DNA of 64,000 bases from an uncultured Pigmentiphaga sp. (GCA_937891425.1 CALAGD010000066.1:1-64000), one strand, 5' to 3'. Shown: positions 7,174 through 15,604, numbered from the stretch's first letter. A program made the numbers and translations. Notes: generated by a model not told the origin, from the sequence alone.

Positions 7174-8010
7174 ATGCCCATGGAACGCCTACAGGAAACT
7201 TCAAGCCGGTTCGTGTCCATTGACGGGTGCCGCCTGCATTACCACGATGTGGGCAGTGGACCGTTGCTGCTCTGCATTCATGGGGGCGCTCCAGGGGCGA
7301 CGGGGTGGATCAACTTTGGACGAAATGTACCCGAACTCAGCAAACATTTTCGTACCGTCGTAATCGATCTGCCCGGTTACGGAAAGTCGGACAAGCCTGA
7401 CATCCAGTCGGGCCGGCACGAGTTCTACGCGCGCATGATGGTCGGACTCATCCATTCGCTGGGTGAGTCGCGCGCGCATGTGCTCGGCATGGCGACGGGA
7501 GGCTCGGTCGCCATGCTCATGGCGATCAATCATCCCGAGGTGGTGGACCGCCTGGTGCTGGTGAGCTCGGCGGGCAGCCGTTCGATGTTTGGCATGAAGC
7601 CGCTCCGACCTGCCAGCTATGAGTACCTGAGCGGTGACGGGCCCAGTCCGGAAAAAATGCGCGTGTACCTCGAGCAGCTCATCTATGACAAGGAGCTGAT
7701 CACCGAAGAGGTGATCCAGGAGCGCTATCTGGCCAGCATTGATCCGGAGTTCCTCAAGAACGCACCGGAAGGGCGTACGACCAGGAAGCAGACACCCACC
7801 GATCTCTGGAAGAAGGTTGATCAGATCAAATGCGAAACCCTCATCATCTGGGGGCGCGAGAATCGCACGCATTCCTTCGAAAGCGCGTTGTTCCTGCACA
7901 GCCTGATAGAAAACTCGCAAGTCCATATTTTCGGGAAGTGCGGTTTGTGGGTACCTTACGAGAAACTCAATGAGTTCAACAGACTCGTCGTGAGTTTCCT
8001 GGAGGGTTGA
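7174..8010 (+). CDS. Alpha/beta-hydrolase fold pseudoenzyme (triad lost)
   Basis: This 278-residue protein is clearly of the meta-cleavage hydrolase type: HGGAPGATGW oxyanion loop (36-45), DLPGYGKSDKP, and the strand and elbow pattern of the fold. All three catalytic positions are changed. The nucleophile elbow reads GMATGG with Ala107 instead of Ser, the acid motif reads WGRENR with Asn230 instead of Asp, and the terminal motif reads KCGLW with Leu258 instead of His. The codons (GCG, AAT, TTG) are clear. The frame is intact and full-length, so it is a maintained gene and not a pseudogene. It may be a binding protein, a partner of the active hydrolase at 5194-6123, or catalyse a non-hydrolytic reaction. 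ATG 7180 is an alternative start. Confidence 0.85.
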   Translation: MPMERLQETSSRFVSIDGCRLHYHDVGSGPLLLCIHGGAPGATGWINFGRNVPELSKHFRTVVIDLPGYGKSDKPDIQSGRHEFYARMMVGLIHSLGESRAHVLGMATGGSVAMLMAINHPEVVDRLVLVSSAGSRSMFGMKPLRPASYEYLSGDGPSPEKMRVYLEQLIYDKELITEEVIQERYLASIDPEFLKNAPEGRTTRKQTPTDLWKKVDQIKCETLIIWGRENRTHSFESALFLHSLIENSQVHIFGKCGLWVPYEKLNEFNRLVVSFLEG

Positions 8011-8099
8011 GGGCGGATCGAGACGAATCGCTGAAGAAGACACCAGGGCGGATCTTTTTCCGGAAGAGGAAACCGACCGCCCAAAAGTACGGACAAATA

Positions 8100-8116
8100 A
8101 TTAACCTATGTTTAAT
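8100..8116 (+). promoter_or_regulatory. AT-rich dyad before the oxygenase gene
   Basis: ATTAA (8100-8104) and TTAAT (8112-8116) form a short dyad inside an AT-rich island in the 126-base gap upstream of the oxygenase. It shares the ATTAA/TTAAT character of the operator at the operon promoter (3003-3020) and may be a second MarR site or an internal promoter region. A good ribosome-binding site AAAGGTGA follows. Confidence 0.35.
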
Positions 8117-8136
8117 GTTTTAAATAAAGGTGATGT

Positions 8137-9378
8137 ATGAACGCGGTAGATACCAACGCACAAGTGCAAGCTGCTATCACGGATAATCAGGCTTACAAGG
8201 AACGGGCGTTCGCTGCCGGGCAACGGTATCTCGAAGCGGTTGACGGCATCCTGGATGAACTGCGCAGCCGGCGGCATCTGTCGGATGAACAGGGCATGGT
8301 GCCGCACGAGTCGGTAGCCTTGATGGAGAAGGTGGGGGTATTCCGTGCGCTGACGCCCCTGAGCTTCGGTGGCCTGGAGCTGCCTCCGGCCATGTTCTTT
8401 GAAGGCATCATGAAGATCGCATCGGCCGACCCGTCTGCTGCCTGGATCGGTGGCCAGCTCACGGTGCACTCGTTCGAAGTCGCGCTGATGGATCCGAAAC
8501 TGCAGGAAGAGTTCTGGGCGACCGGTCCCGATACCCGCGCTTCGAGCGCGTATGCTCCGCTGGGCAAGTGGGAGAAGGTCGACGGCGGCTTCCTCCTCAA
8601 CGGCACCTGGGCGTTCTCCAGCGGGGTAGACCATGCTACATGGGTGGTCCTGGGTGGCGGGTTGTACAACTTCCTCGTGCCGCGCAGCGATTTCACCATT
8701 CTCCACGACACCTGGGATGTTTACGGTCTGAAGGGTACTGGCAGCAAGTCGGTGAAGCTCGAGAACGTCTTCGTACCGGAGTATCGGGCCCACTCCCTGA
8801 TGGACACGTATCACGATCGGAACCCTGGCTGGTCGATCAACAAGACTCCGCTGTATCGCCTGTCGTGGCTCGGCATGTTCACCTCTACCATGGCCAACAG
8901 CGCCATCGGCCTGACCGTAGGCATGCTTGACGAGTTCATCCGCCAGACCCGTGCGCGTCACTCGAAGCTGGGTACGGGAATTCCCGTGCAGACCAACCCC
9001 TTCATGCAAATGCGCCTTGCCAGCGTGATGACCAAGGTTCGCGGTGTGAAAAAGCGCCACCTCGACAACTGGCGCGAACTGTTCGACATCGCGTGCGCCG
9101 GTGGCGTTCCCGATGATGAAACCCGACTGCGCGTGAAGTACGAGGCTACTGACGCTGCTGGCCAGTGCTTCGAGGCCATCAACGAGATCTGGCCGCACGT
9201 GGGTGCTGCAGTCGTGATGAAGTCCAATCCGCTGTTCCGGGACTATATCGACCTGGCTTCCATGCGCAACCACGGTTCAGCTGCGCGTGACAATGCCGCC
9301 TTGCTGTACATGAAGAAGATCTTCGGCCAGCCTGGTCCTGAAATTACGAACATGATGACGCTCGGCTTCTACAAGTAA
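8137..9378 (+). CDS. Flavin-dependent monooxygenase, C2/HsaA-type oxygenase
   Basis: The 413-residue protein has the acyl-CoA-dehydrogenase fold used by oxygenase components of two-component aromatic hydroxylases such as C2 of 4-hydroxyphenylacetate hydroxylase and HsaA. Recognisable segments are SADPSAAWIGGQ, the flavin-site WAFSSGVDHATW and GLKGTGSKSVKLENVFVP. It would use reduced flavin from the MarR-tailed reductase at 3219-4238 to ortho-hydroxylate a phenol, producing the catechol for the dioxygenase. It is encoded last, 126 bases after the preceding gene, with its own AT-rich upstream region and a good ribosome-binding site. The actual substrate is unknown. Confidence 0.88.
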   Translation: MNAVDTNAQVQAAITDNQAYKERAFAAGQRYLEAVDGILDELRSRRHLSDEQGMVPHESVALMEKVGVFRALTPLSFGGLELPPAMFFEGIMKIASADPSAAWIGGQLTVHSFEVALMDPKLQEEFWATGPDTRASSAYAPLGKWEKVDGGFLLNGTWAFSSGVDHATWVVLGGGLYNFLVPRSDFTILHDTWDVYGLKGTGSKSVKLENVFVPEYRAHSLMDTYHDRNPGWSINKTPLYRLSWLGMFTSTMANSAIGLTVGMLDEFIRQTRARHSKLGTGIPVQTNPFMQMRLASVMTKVRGVKKRHLDNWRELFDIACAGGVPDDETRLRVKYEATDAAGQCFEAINEIWPHVGAAVVMKSNPLFRDYIDLASMRNHGSAARDNAALLYMKKIFGQPGPEITNMMTLGFYK

Positions 9379-9716
9379 TTCGATCTGCCTGCTACAAGAG
9401 CAAGGAGAGGAGGAGCGCCAAAGGAGGGAGTGGAGGCGGCGACCAGGCAGAAGCGCAGTTCGTGACCGCGTCGAACATGGCCCGGATGGTCGGGCAATTT
9501 GAGCGGTCAATGCGTTCATGCCCGGGCGCTGTCCGGCCGGGGTATTCAGCGCGTCGGAAATGTAAGAATATTATTGCGTGCCCGCCGGACAACGACCGCA
9601 GCACCGCAACATTGCGCTCAAGCGCGGCCAGCAAGCGAAGAGCATGGAAAGCGCCCGGGACGGACCACGCCCTCCTTCATGTTCATGGCCGCACTGTCGC
9701 GGCATTCAGCCAGAGG
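9379..9716. other. Convergent intergenic region, no gene seen
   Basis: This 338-base gap lies between the oxygenase (plus) and the MarR regulator (minus). It begins with a purine-rich AGGAGAGGAGGAG-like stretch around 9400-9432. No convincing coding frame, tRNA or strong terminator hairpin was found. Confidence 0.5.
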
Positions 9717-10256
9717 TTATTCGTCGGCGAACTCGGCCGCGGAACCCGCGCGACTGGCCCCTTCCGGGTTTCCCCTGCCCGGAATGACATCGGGCTGAGC
9801 GTCGGGGCCCATTTCAATGATCATGTCGAGCAAACGATAGAGCTGGGCCAGGTTCTCCGTGCCAAAGCGCTGCTCGAGCCAACGATAGTACGCTTCAAGG
9901 GGCTCGCGCATCGACTCGACGATTTCCAGGCATTTCTCGGTAGGCTTGACGATGCTGAGCCGGGCATCGTTGGGCGCTTTCTCGCGCGTTACCAGCCCGC
10001 TCTGCTCCATGCGGGCCAGAATGCCCGAAAGGCTGGGTGACAGGATGCGGGCATCCTTGGCGACCCTTCCTGTCTCCACCCCATGCTTGATGCGCAGCTC
10101 ATCACGCGTCAGCGCGCGAACGACACGCCACTGTGGTTCAGTAATGCTTAACCCGTGGGCGCGGAGGTACGGCCATAACTGCTGGTTCAGCACCATCCGG
10201 GCCTCGCGCAGAAGCCCAAGCAGGTTGCGATGTTTTGGACTCGTATTTGAGGGCAT
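9717..10256 (-). CDS. MarR-family transcriptional regulator (HpaR-like)
   Basis: The protein of about 179 residues carries a MarR winged helix: LREARMVLNQQLWPYLR (dimer helix), then LSITEPQWRVVRAL, RVAKDARILSPSLSGILARME (recognition helix) and a wing DARLSIVKPTEK. It resembles the HpaR/HpcR group that represses homoprotocatechuate and related operons and is released by aromatic ligands. It converges on the aromatic operon and is the likely repressor acting at 3003-3020. ATG 10254-10256 is chosen because similarity starts there; no strong ribosome-binding site is seen, and a TTG 27 bases upstream is possible. Confidence 0.88.
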   Translation of the reverse strand: MPSNTSPKHRNLLGLLREARMVLNQQLWPYLRAHGLSITEPQWRVVRALTRDELRIKHGVETGRVAKDARILSPSLSGILARMEQSGLVTREKAPNDARLSIVKPTEKCLEIVESMREPLEAYYRWLEQRFGTENLAQLYRLLDMIIEMGPDAQPDVIPGRGNPEGASRAGSAAEFADE

Positions 10257-10971
10257 GCGTTGACTGGTTTCGGCTTGATGCAAGCGAGCGCTTATGAATA
10301 AGGTATGGATTACGCTACAAGCTTTCCGAAGAGTGGGGGCGGCCGTGCCGCCCGCCCTGGGAGCGCCTGGGAATGCACAATCTTGCAATTATATAGGCAG
10401 GGCGGGCATGCGCACTGGTAATTGCACGCAGGTGGCACCGGCAGCGCGTGTCTCCGGCATTGCTGCCCGGGCGATACCGGCCGCAAGGGGTTTGCACCGC
10501 CTATCGCTCACGCACCCGAGGTGCCGGGTGAGGTGCCCGGTGGTCGACCGGAGCGCGTTGCATGTCACGGAAATCACCATGCCGCTTGCTCACCCACCGG
10601 GGCGTTGATTGTGCCCGCAGTGGCATTCGTACCAACAAATACACCATTTCACGGCGCTGATCCCCCGGCATTTCAGGACGGGAAGCGCTTTGCCAATGAG
10701 GAAGCGCCGGAACCATGTGCCAGTTGATGGCGTCGTGCCGGCGGCGGCGATTTCGAAAGTAATGAAACATCATTCCTTATAATGGAACGTTGCTAGGGTT
10801 ACTCCGTATTACAATCAACGCGTAGCGTACGCCTTTCAAGGGGCCGTATCGGCGGGTCAGTCCCATAGCAGGAGCCGCTGTCGCCTTCACCAGGCCCCGA
10901 AGCTCCCGATCTCGGAGGCGTGCGTGGCCGTTGCGACTCCTACACCCATTACTGCGTAAAGGCGGGTTGCT
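10257..10971. other. 715-base intergenic region, no clear gene
   Basis: The region separates the divergent marR and chemoreceptor genes. TTATGAATAA (10293-10302), an inverted repeat with a 2-base centre, lies just upstream of marR and could be its operator. The rest contains only short frames without good starts or recognisable products. A lower-GC patch occurs near 10755-10815. No tRNA or convincing small RNA structure was recognised. Confidence 0.4.
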
Positions 10972-12954
10972 GTGTTTTCGTTGCGTCACGGTTTGCAAGA
11001 CATTCGCGTTTCAAGCAAGTTGTATGTGGGGTTCGGCGTTGTCCTTCTGCTGGCAGCACTCATCGCCATCACCGGCGGGACCGGCATGAGAAGCGCACAC
11101 CAGAGTATCGATAAGACGAAAGCCGCTGCAACGTTCCGGAACATCGTTTCAGATCTGAGCGTTGCGCGCCTCGAGTACATGCGCGAGTTTGATGACACGC
11201 ACATGGCTCGCAACGACGAATCGCTCAAGGCACTGGCGAATGCGATCGAGTCGGCGCGCTCGCTGAACTGGAGCAAGGCCGACCGCGCCGCCCTTGAGGC
11301 AATGAGCGACCTCATACAGACGTATCGCGCGCGGCGCACCACGTTGGTGACGCAGCACCAGGCGCGCGTAGACGCGAATCGAAGCTGGCGCGCCGTCGCA
11401 AACCTGCTCACCAACGACCTCGCCAGCCTGCGCGACCAGTTCGCCCGCAAGCTGGGCTCAGACGACGCGTTCTACGGAGACAACCTGAGCGCGATCCTGC
11501 TGGAGCTGGGCCGGCTGGAAACCCAGTACGCCTACGTGCGTTTCAACATTCGGGGCATGCTGCTGAATCCTGCCCAGGCAGCTGAGGCCGAACTCATGCG
11601 CTCGATCGACATGCTTTCCGCTGATGTGAAGGCACTGGTCGACAAGTTGTCGCCAGATGACCAGGCCGTTGCGCTCGGATTCAACGACATGCTGGGTGAA
11701 CTGCGCAGCCTGTTGAAGCAGTATCTTCCTGCCGTCCGGCAAGAGCAGCAGGCCAACGCCGACATGGACAAGATCGGCGAAAGCCTTACCGATGCGGCGC
11801 AGAGGCTGTATGCGGCTGCTTACGAGGAGGCCGACCACACCATGCGGCGAGCGACCGCCATCATGGCCAGTATCGCCATACTTGCCCTCGTACTGGGCCT
11901 GGCGACGGCATGGTGGATTTCGCGCCAGATCACGCGTCCGCTCGAGCGCACGGTTGCGCTGGCAAATGCGATCGCGGAAGGTGACCTCACCCAGGAGATC
12001 TCGGCTACGCGCGGCGATGAACTTGGCCACCTGATGCGTGCCATGCAGACCATGCAGCAGTTCCTGATACGCGCCGTGACCGTGGTACGTGAAGGTGTGA
12101 GCCAGATCAATGGTGGGGCCCGCGAAATCGCCAACGGCAATGCCGAGCTGGCTGCCCGATCGGAAGAGCAGGCTGCATCGCTGGAGGAAACTGCCGCCAG
12201 CATGGAACAGCTTGCCGTGACCGTGAAGAACAACGCCCAGAATGCCAATGAAGCTACGTCGCTGGCCCGCAATGCCTCGATGGTGGCCGACCAGGGCGGT
12301 GAGGCCATGCAGCGGGTAGTCGCCACCATGGACGGCATTACGGAAAGCTCCGCGAAGATCGCGGAAATTACCAACGTCATCCAGGGCATCGCATTCCAGA
12401 CGAACATTCTCGCGCTCAATGCGGCGGTGGAGGCCGCTCGCGCAGGCGAGCACGGGAAAGGGTTTGCGGTGGTAGCGGGCGAGGTGCGGTCGCTGGCGCA
12501 GCGCAGTGCTGAAGCAGCGCGCGAAATCAAGGAGCTGATCGCCGAGTCCTCCTCGCGCGTCGATGAGGGGTCGCACCAGGTGCAGCTGGCTGCCGGTACC
12601 ATGCGCGAGATCGTGGTCGCGGTTGCCCGCGTCACCAATCTCATGCAGGAGATTGCAGTCGCGTCGGAAGAGCAGGCCAGCGGCATCGAACAGGTCAACC
12701 AGGCCATATCGCAAATGGACGGCGCCACTCAGCAGAACGCAGCCCTCGTGGAAGAGGCGGCCGCCGCAGCCGCCTCGCTGGAAGACCAGGCACGGCGGCT
12801 GGCCGATGCGGTGGCCATCTTCAGGGTGGCCACCGGCGCGGCCCATTCGGATGCAGGGTCGAGTGTGCATCCGGCGGCCGGCGTGGATGAGGATGACGAG
12901 TGGGAGGAGCTGCGATTGGAGTCAGGTGAATTGGCACGGCTGCCGGCCGTGTAG
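10972..12954 (+). CDS. Methyl-accepting chemotaxis protein
   Basis: The 660-residue chemoreceptor has a first membrane helix (about residues 17-38), a periplasmic helical-bundle sensor (40-288), a second membrane helix (about 292-315), a HAMP domain (316-370) and a cytoplasmic signalling domain. The conserved hairpin region, IAFQTNILALNAAVEAARAGEHG, spans about 474-496. It would pass signals from a periplasmic ligand to CheA/CheW. The start is GTG 10972 after AAAGG. The C terminus has DEWEEL but no perfect CheR-binding pentapeptide. No che genes are adjacent. Neighbouring aromatic genes make an aromatic-acid ligand possible, but this is speculation. Confidence 0.92.
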   Translation: MFSLRHGLQDIRVSSKLYVGFGVVLLLAALIAITGGTGMRSAHQSIDKTKAAATFRNIVSDLSVARLEYMREFDDTHMARNDESLKALANAIESARSLNWSKADRAALEAMSDLIQTYRARRTTLVTQHQARVDANRSWRAVANLLTNDLASLRDQFARKLGSDDAFYGDNLSAILLELGRLETQYAYVRFNIRGMLLNPAQAAEAELMRSIDMLSADVKALVDKLSPDDQAVALGFNDMLGELRSLLKQYLPAVRQEQQANADMDKIGESLTDAAQRLYAAAYEEADHTMRRATAIMASIAILALVLGLATAWWISRQITRPLERTVALANAIAEGDLTQEISATRGDELGHLMRAMQTMQQFLIRAVTVVREGVSQINGGAREIANGNAELAARSEEQAASLEETAASMEQLAVTVKNNAQNANEATSLARNASMVADQGGEAMQRVVATMDGITESSAKIAEITNVIQGIAFQTNILALNAAVEAARAGEHGKGFAVVAGEVRSLAQRSAEAAREIKELIAESSSRVDEGSHQVQLAAGTMREIVVAVARVTNLMQEIAVASEEQASGIEQVNQAISQMDGATQQNAALVEEAAAAAASLEDQARRLADAVAIFRVATGAAHSDAGSSVHPAAGVDEDDEWEELRLESGELARLPAV

Positions 12955-13551
12955 ACCCGTGGTTGCGCGAGGCTGTACCTTGCGCAACGGTAGCGGCGAA
13001 TTTGCGCTTCTGGGCACGTTCCGCACCGTTGGAATTTCTCAAAATATGCCAACATGAATGATTGAAAGGCATGAGGTACAGCAGCACGTTCACCTGAGAA
13101 TGCGTTCGCGAATACTCCGCGAATCAGATTCCGCCATGACGCGAAATGATTCGATGAATCTTTTCGTGCAATCGATCATGAGAATCAGAAAAAGATATCG
13201 TCCAGCACCGGCCAGTGATCAGGAATAGGCGAATCGATGGCGCAGCGTCATGGCGGTATGGAATCATGCGGACCCGACGTGGTGCCTGCCGCTGTCCCGA
13301 TGACAAGAACCGGCGGCTGGCGGCAGGGATGATATTCCGGCATGCATGTGGCGTTGGGCAGGCGTACCGTCAATGCGTGGAATGGTTCTTCGGGTAATGG
13401 TTTTCCCGATGTGATGCTGCAGTCCGGCGCGAGTGATGATGTTTCATTAGGGAAAACCCACCCCGTAGTTGTTACACATGCGTCGATAAACTCGTTCACA
13501 AGGCAATTCGCCTGATGTAATCTAATTCCAAAAAGTGGAGCGAGGCACCTT
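12955..13551. other. About 600-base intergenic region, no gene seen
   Basis: Only short frames without ribosome-binding sites occur here. The left end has the hairpin at 12962-12988. The right half is relatively AT-rich and may hold the promoter of the small secreted protein at 13552. Confidence 0.4.
12962..12988 (+). terminator. Possible terminator hairpin after the chemoreceptor gene
   Basis: GTTGCGCGAGG (12962-12972) pairs with CCTTGCGCAAC (12978-12988), with one G-U pair and a 5-base loop, 7 bases after the stop codon. There is no T run after it, so its function as an intrinsic terminator is uncertain. Confidence 0.4.
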
Positions 13552-13947
13552 ATGAGAAACGTATTTGCCGTAGGGCTGCTGGCGGTGTTCGTCGTGTTTC
13601 TATACACGGGTCTGACGTCGGCCGGTATCGAGCAGCCGCGGGCTCCGCTCGAGGTAGTGGTAGCCGACAAGGTCGACCAGAACCAGATTTGTACCGACTA
13701 TCAACAGGCGTATCGTGCCAGCCAGCAGTTGCTGCAGAAGGCGCTGGCACCCAATGCCAGGGCAAGCTTTCCCGACACCGTGGGGCACGACATCATGATC
13801 ACTACAAGCCGGCCATGCGAGTTCAGTCTGTCCGGCTACGTTGATACCACGAATACATTCAAGGCGAAGGTAAGAACCTATTATCAGATGAGCGTGGAGT
13901 ACCTGCCGCAGGGCAGCCGGTGGGTACTGAAAGAGCTCCGGATGTAG
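13552..13947 (+). CDS. Small exported protein of unknown function
   Basis: This 131-residue protein starts with a hydrophobic signal or anchor segment (residues 4-24) and continues as a soluble domain with two cysteines (QICTDY near residue 48; RPCEFSLSGYVD near residue 88) that could form a disulfide. The tail MSVEYLPQGSRWVLKELRM looks like a beta-strand ending seen in many small periplasmic proteins. The start ATG follows GCGAGG at a suitable distance. I do not recognise the family. It is followed by a strong hairpin and a convergent DUF4168 gene. Confidence 0.7.
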   Translation: MRNVFAVGLLAVFVVFLYTGLTSAGIEQPRAPLEVVVADKVDQNQICTDYQQAYRASQQLLQKALAPNARASFPDTVGHDIMITTSRPCEFSLSGYVDTTNTFKAKVRTYYQMSVEYLPQGSRWVLKELRM

Positions 13948-13980
13948 CGTTTCAGCCCCCTCGTGGTACGTTTGAAACAG

Positions 13981-14015
13981 CAAGGCCTGCAATGGCGATG
14001 CCATTGCAGGCCTTG
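13981..14015. terminator. Bidirectional terminator hairpin
   Basis: A perfect 16-bp inverted repeat, CAAGGCCTGCAATGGC (13981-13996) and its complement (14000-14015), encloses a 3-base loop, between two convergent genes. T runs are weak on both sides, but location and stability fit shared termination. Confidence 0.65.
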
Positions 14016-14055
14016 TGCGTTACTTTGAGGGGTTTGTCGTGTGCGTCGTGGCGGC

Positions 14056-14493
14056 CTAACGCAACATCTGGCGTGCGCGTTGCGCCAGCGCCGGGTCGTT
14101 TTCTACCGCATCTCCAATACGATTGAACTCCTGCACGGTAAGGCCGTTCGCCTGCACCGCTTCAGTCATGCGCTGGTTGGCTTCGTCAACGATGCGCCTT
14201 TTCGCTGCGTCGTCGGCTGCGCTCTGATACTGCGCTGAATACTTGTCGGTGAGCGCCGCGATCTGCTGTGCCGAAGCTACAAAGCGCTGGAGTTGATCGT
14301 CAGAAACAGTGGTACTGTCCGGAGTCTGTGCACTTCCGGCAGGCGGCGTGGTTGCACGTTCCGTCGCGGCGGGGGACGGCGTGCCCGATTGGTTCAGTGT
14401 GGAGGTCGGCGCTCCGGTCTGGGCTGCCATCACCGTGGTTGCTCCAACCGAGAGGGCAGCGGCAGCATAGGCGGCAGCAAGTAGTTTGTGCAT
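14056..14493 (-). CDS. DUF4168 family secreted protein
   Basis: The 145-residue protein has a signal peptide (MHKLLAAAYAAAALSVGATT, cleavage near VMA-AQ), a low-complexity linker rich in Thr, Pro and Ala, then an alpha-helical domain with the DUF4168 pattern: VSDDQLQRFVASAQQIAALT, then AQYQSAADD and TVQEFNRIGDAVENDP. The function of the family is unknown; members are exported and common in proteobacteria and cyanobacteria. The start ATG 14493 has GGGAG upstream and directly precedes the signal peptide. Confidence 0.85.
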   Translation of the reverse strand: MHKLLAAAYAAAALSVGATTVMAAQTGAPTSTLNQSGTPSPAATERATTPPAGSAQTPDSTTVSDDQLQRFVASAQQIAALTDKYSAQYQSAADDAAKRRIVDEANQRMTEAVQANGLTVQEFNRIGDAVENDPALAQRARQMLR

Positions 14494-14706
14494 GGAGTAC
14501 TCCCGTAAGGGTGTTGCTGAAGCTCTCAGTATGGGCGCGAAAAGCGCGCGTGCCTGTGTGCGGATGTGCGCGCTGGTATCCATATGTGTCGGCTGCAGAT
14601 GCCGCAGTCAGTCGTGGCCTGGCGGCTGCGGTGGCTGACTCAGAAGCAGTATGGAACCGGGCAATGTGTAGCGCACGTACAATCGGTGGTTTGCTTGAGG
14701 GCGATG

Positions 14707-15321
14707 ATGCTTGGTGTAACCGACTATGGGGCCTTCGTGGCCGCATTCTTCATGCTGCTGATCCTGCCCGGTCCGGGAACCCTGGCACTGATCGCCTCCA
14801 CGAGCTACGGCGGCGTGAAGGGTGGGTTGCTAGCCACGTTGGGCATCATCGCGGGTGATCAGGTCCTGCTGTGGATGGCCGCCGGCGGGGTGGCAGCGGT
14901 CCTGCATGCGTGGCCGGTGCTCTTCAGGGCCCTGCAATGGGCAGGCGCAGCTTACCTGGTCTGGCTGGGAGCGCAAATGCTGTTCAAGAAACCGGAGGCG
15001 CAGGGTACCTTGAAGTTCCGGCCGGGCAGATACTTCCGGCAGACCGCCCTGATTACGGTATTGAACCCGAAAGCCATCTTCTTTTACATGGCCTTCTTTC
15101 CGCAATTCATCAGTCCCGAAACTCATCGGGGCCTGGTGACTTTCTCGTTCATGGCGGCCACCGTCATCGTCATCACATTCATCTACTGCAGCGGGCTGGT
15201 TTTGGTCGTGCAACACCTCGCAGACCGCATCCGCGCCAACCACAAGCTGGTGAAATGGGTGGAGCGTCTGGCTGGCAGTTGCCTGGTCGGCTTCGGCCTG
15301 AAGCTGTTCCTGGCGCGCTAG
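14707..15321 (+). CDS. LysE family amino-acid exporter
   Basis: This inner-membrane protein of about 204 residues has six hydrophobic segments and the LysE/RhtB signature: FFMLLILPGPGTLALIAS near the N terminus, TLGIIAGDQV, then ALQWAGAAYLVWLGAQML and TVLNPKAIFFYMAFFPQFI. Members export amino acids or related metabolites with proton exchange. Two adjacent ATGs exist at 14704 and 14707; the second has better spacing (5 bases) from GAGGG at 14697-14701. No regulator is adjacent, so its substrate is unknown. Confidence 0.9.
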   Translation: MLGVTDYGAFVAAFFMLLILPGPGTLALIASTSYGGVKGGLLATLGIIAGDQVLLWMAAGGVAAVLHAWPVLFRALQWAGAAYLVWLGAQMLFKKPEAQGTLKFRPGRYFRQTALITVLNPKAIFFYMAFFPQFISPETHRGLVTFSFMAATVIVITFIYCSGLVLVVQHLADRIRANHKLVKWVERLAGSCLVGFGLKLFLAR

Positions 15322-15479
15322 CCTGTCGGCCGCGGCATGCTTGCATTTCCGTTGATGGCGCCCATATGTGCCGCCAGACAGCAGTGGGCTACGGGGCTCG
15401 CATCAGGCCACCGTAGCGAGGCAAGAGGCGATCGGTAAGGGGGGCAGCTCACTCACCTGTGCGGGGCTTTCTGGAAATG

Positions 15480-15515
15480 TCCCGGATTATGGACGAGATC
15501 CCGGATTTGGGACGA
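15480..15515 (+). repeat. Two 17-bp direct repeats, each a TCCC-N6-GGGA-like dyad
   Basis: TCCCGGATTATGGACGA (15480-15496) is repeated as TCCCGGATTTGGGACGA (15499-15515), with 15 of 17 bases identical and a 19-base period. The second copy contains a perfect TCCC-N6-GGGA dyad; the first has one changed base. They lie just upstream of a sigma32-like -35 box and about 90 bases before the first small heat-shock gene. They look like tandem binding sites for a dimeric regulator. Confidence 0.6.
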
Positions 15516-15516
15516 A

Positions 15517-15545
15517 CTTGAAAATCGACCGTGATGGGACTATCT
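15517..15545 (+). promoter_or_regulatory. Sigma32-like heat-shock promoter of the hsp20 genes
   Basis: CTTGAAA (15517-15523) is a perfect sigma32 -35 element. Fourteen bases later GACTATCT (15538-15545) is a partial match to the CCCCATNT -10 element. The spacing equals that of the better groES promoter at 17878-17906. It directly abuts the direct repeats at 15480-15515. Confidence 0.5.
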
Positions 15546-15604
15546 ATAAAAACGACTCCTGCAGCTGAACGGAGTTCTTTCCATCGCGTCTTAAGGAGCC
15601 TCGC

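Noticed and set aside
7174..8010. Calling the triad-less hydrolase a pseudogene
   Set aside because: There is no stop, frameshift or truncation, and fold-defining residues are kept, so a functional pseudoenzyme is more likely.
11458..12870. Open frame of about 470 codons antisense to the chemoreceptor gene
   Set aside because: It is His- and Arg-rich with no start site, typical of a shadow of a biased GC-rich gene.
15478..15545. sigma54 promoter upstream of the hsp20 genes
   Set aside because: TGTCC...GGAC dyads recall enhancer sites, but no GG-N10-GC promoter with proper -24/-12 context was found.
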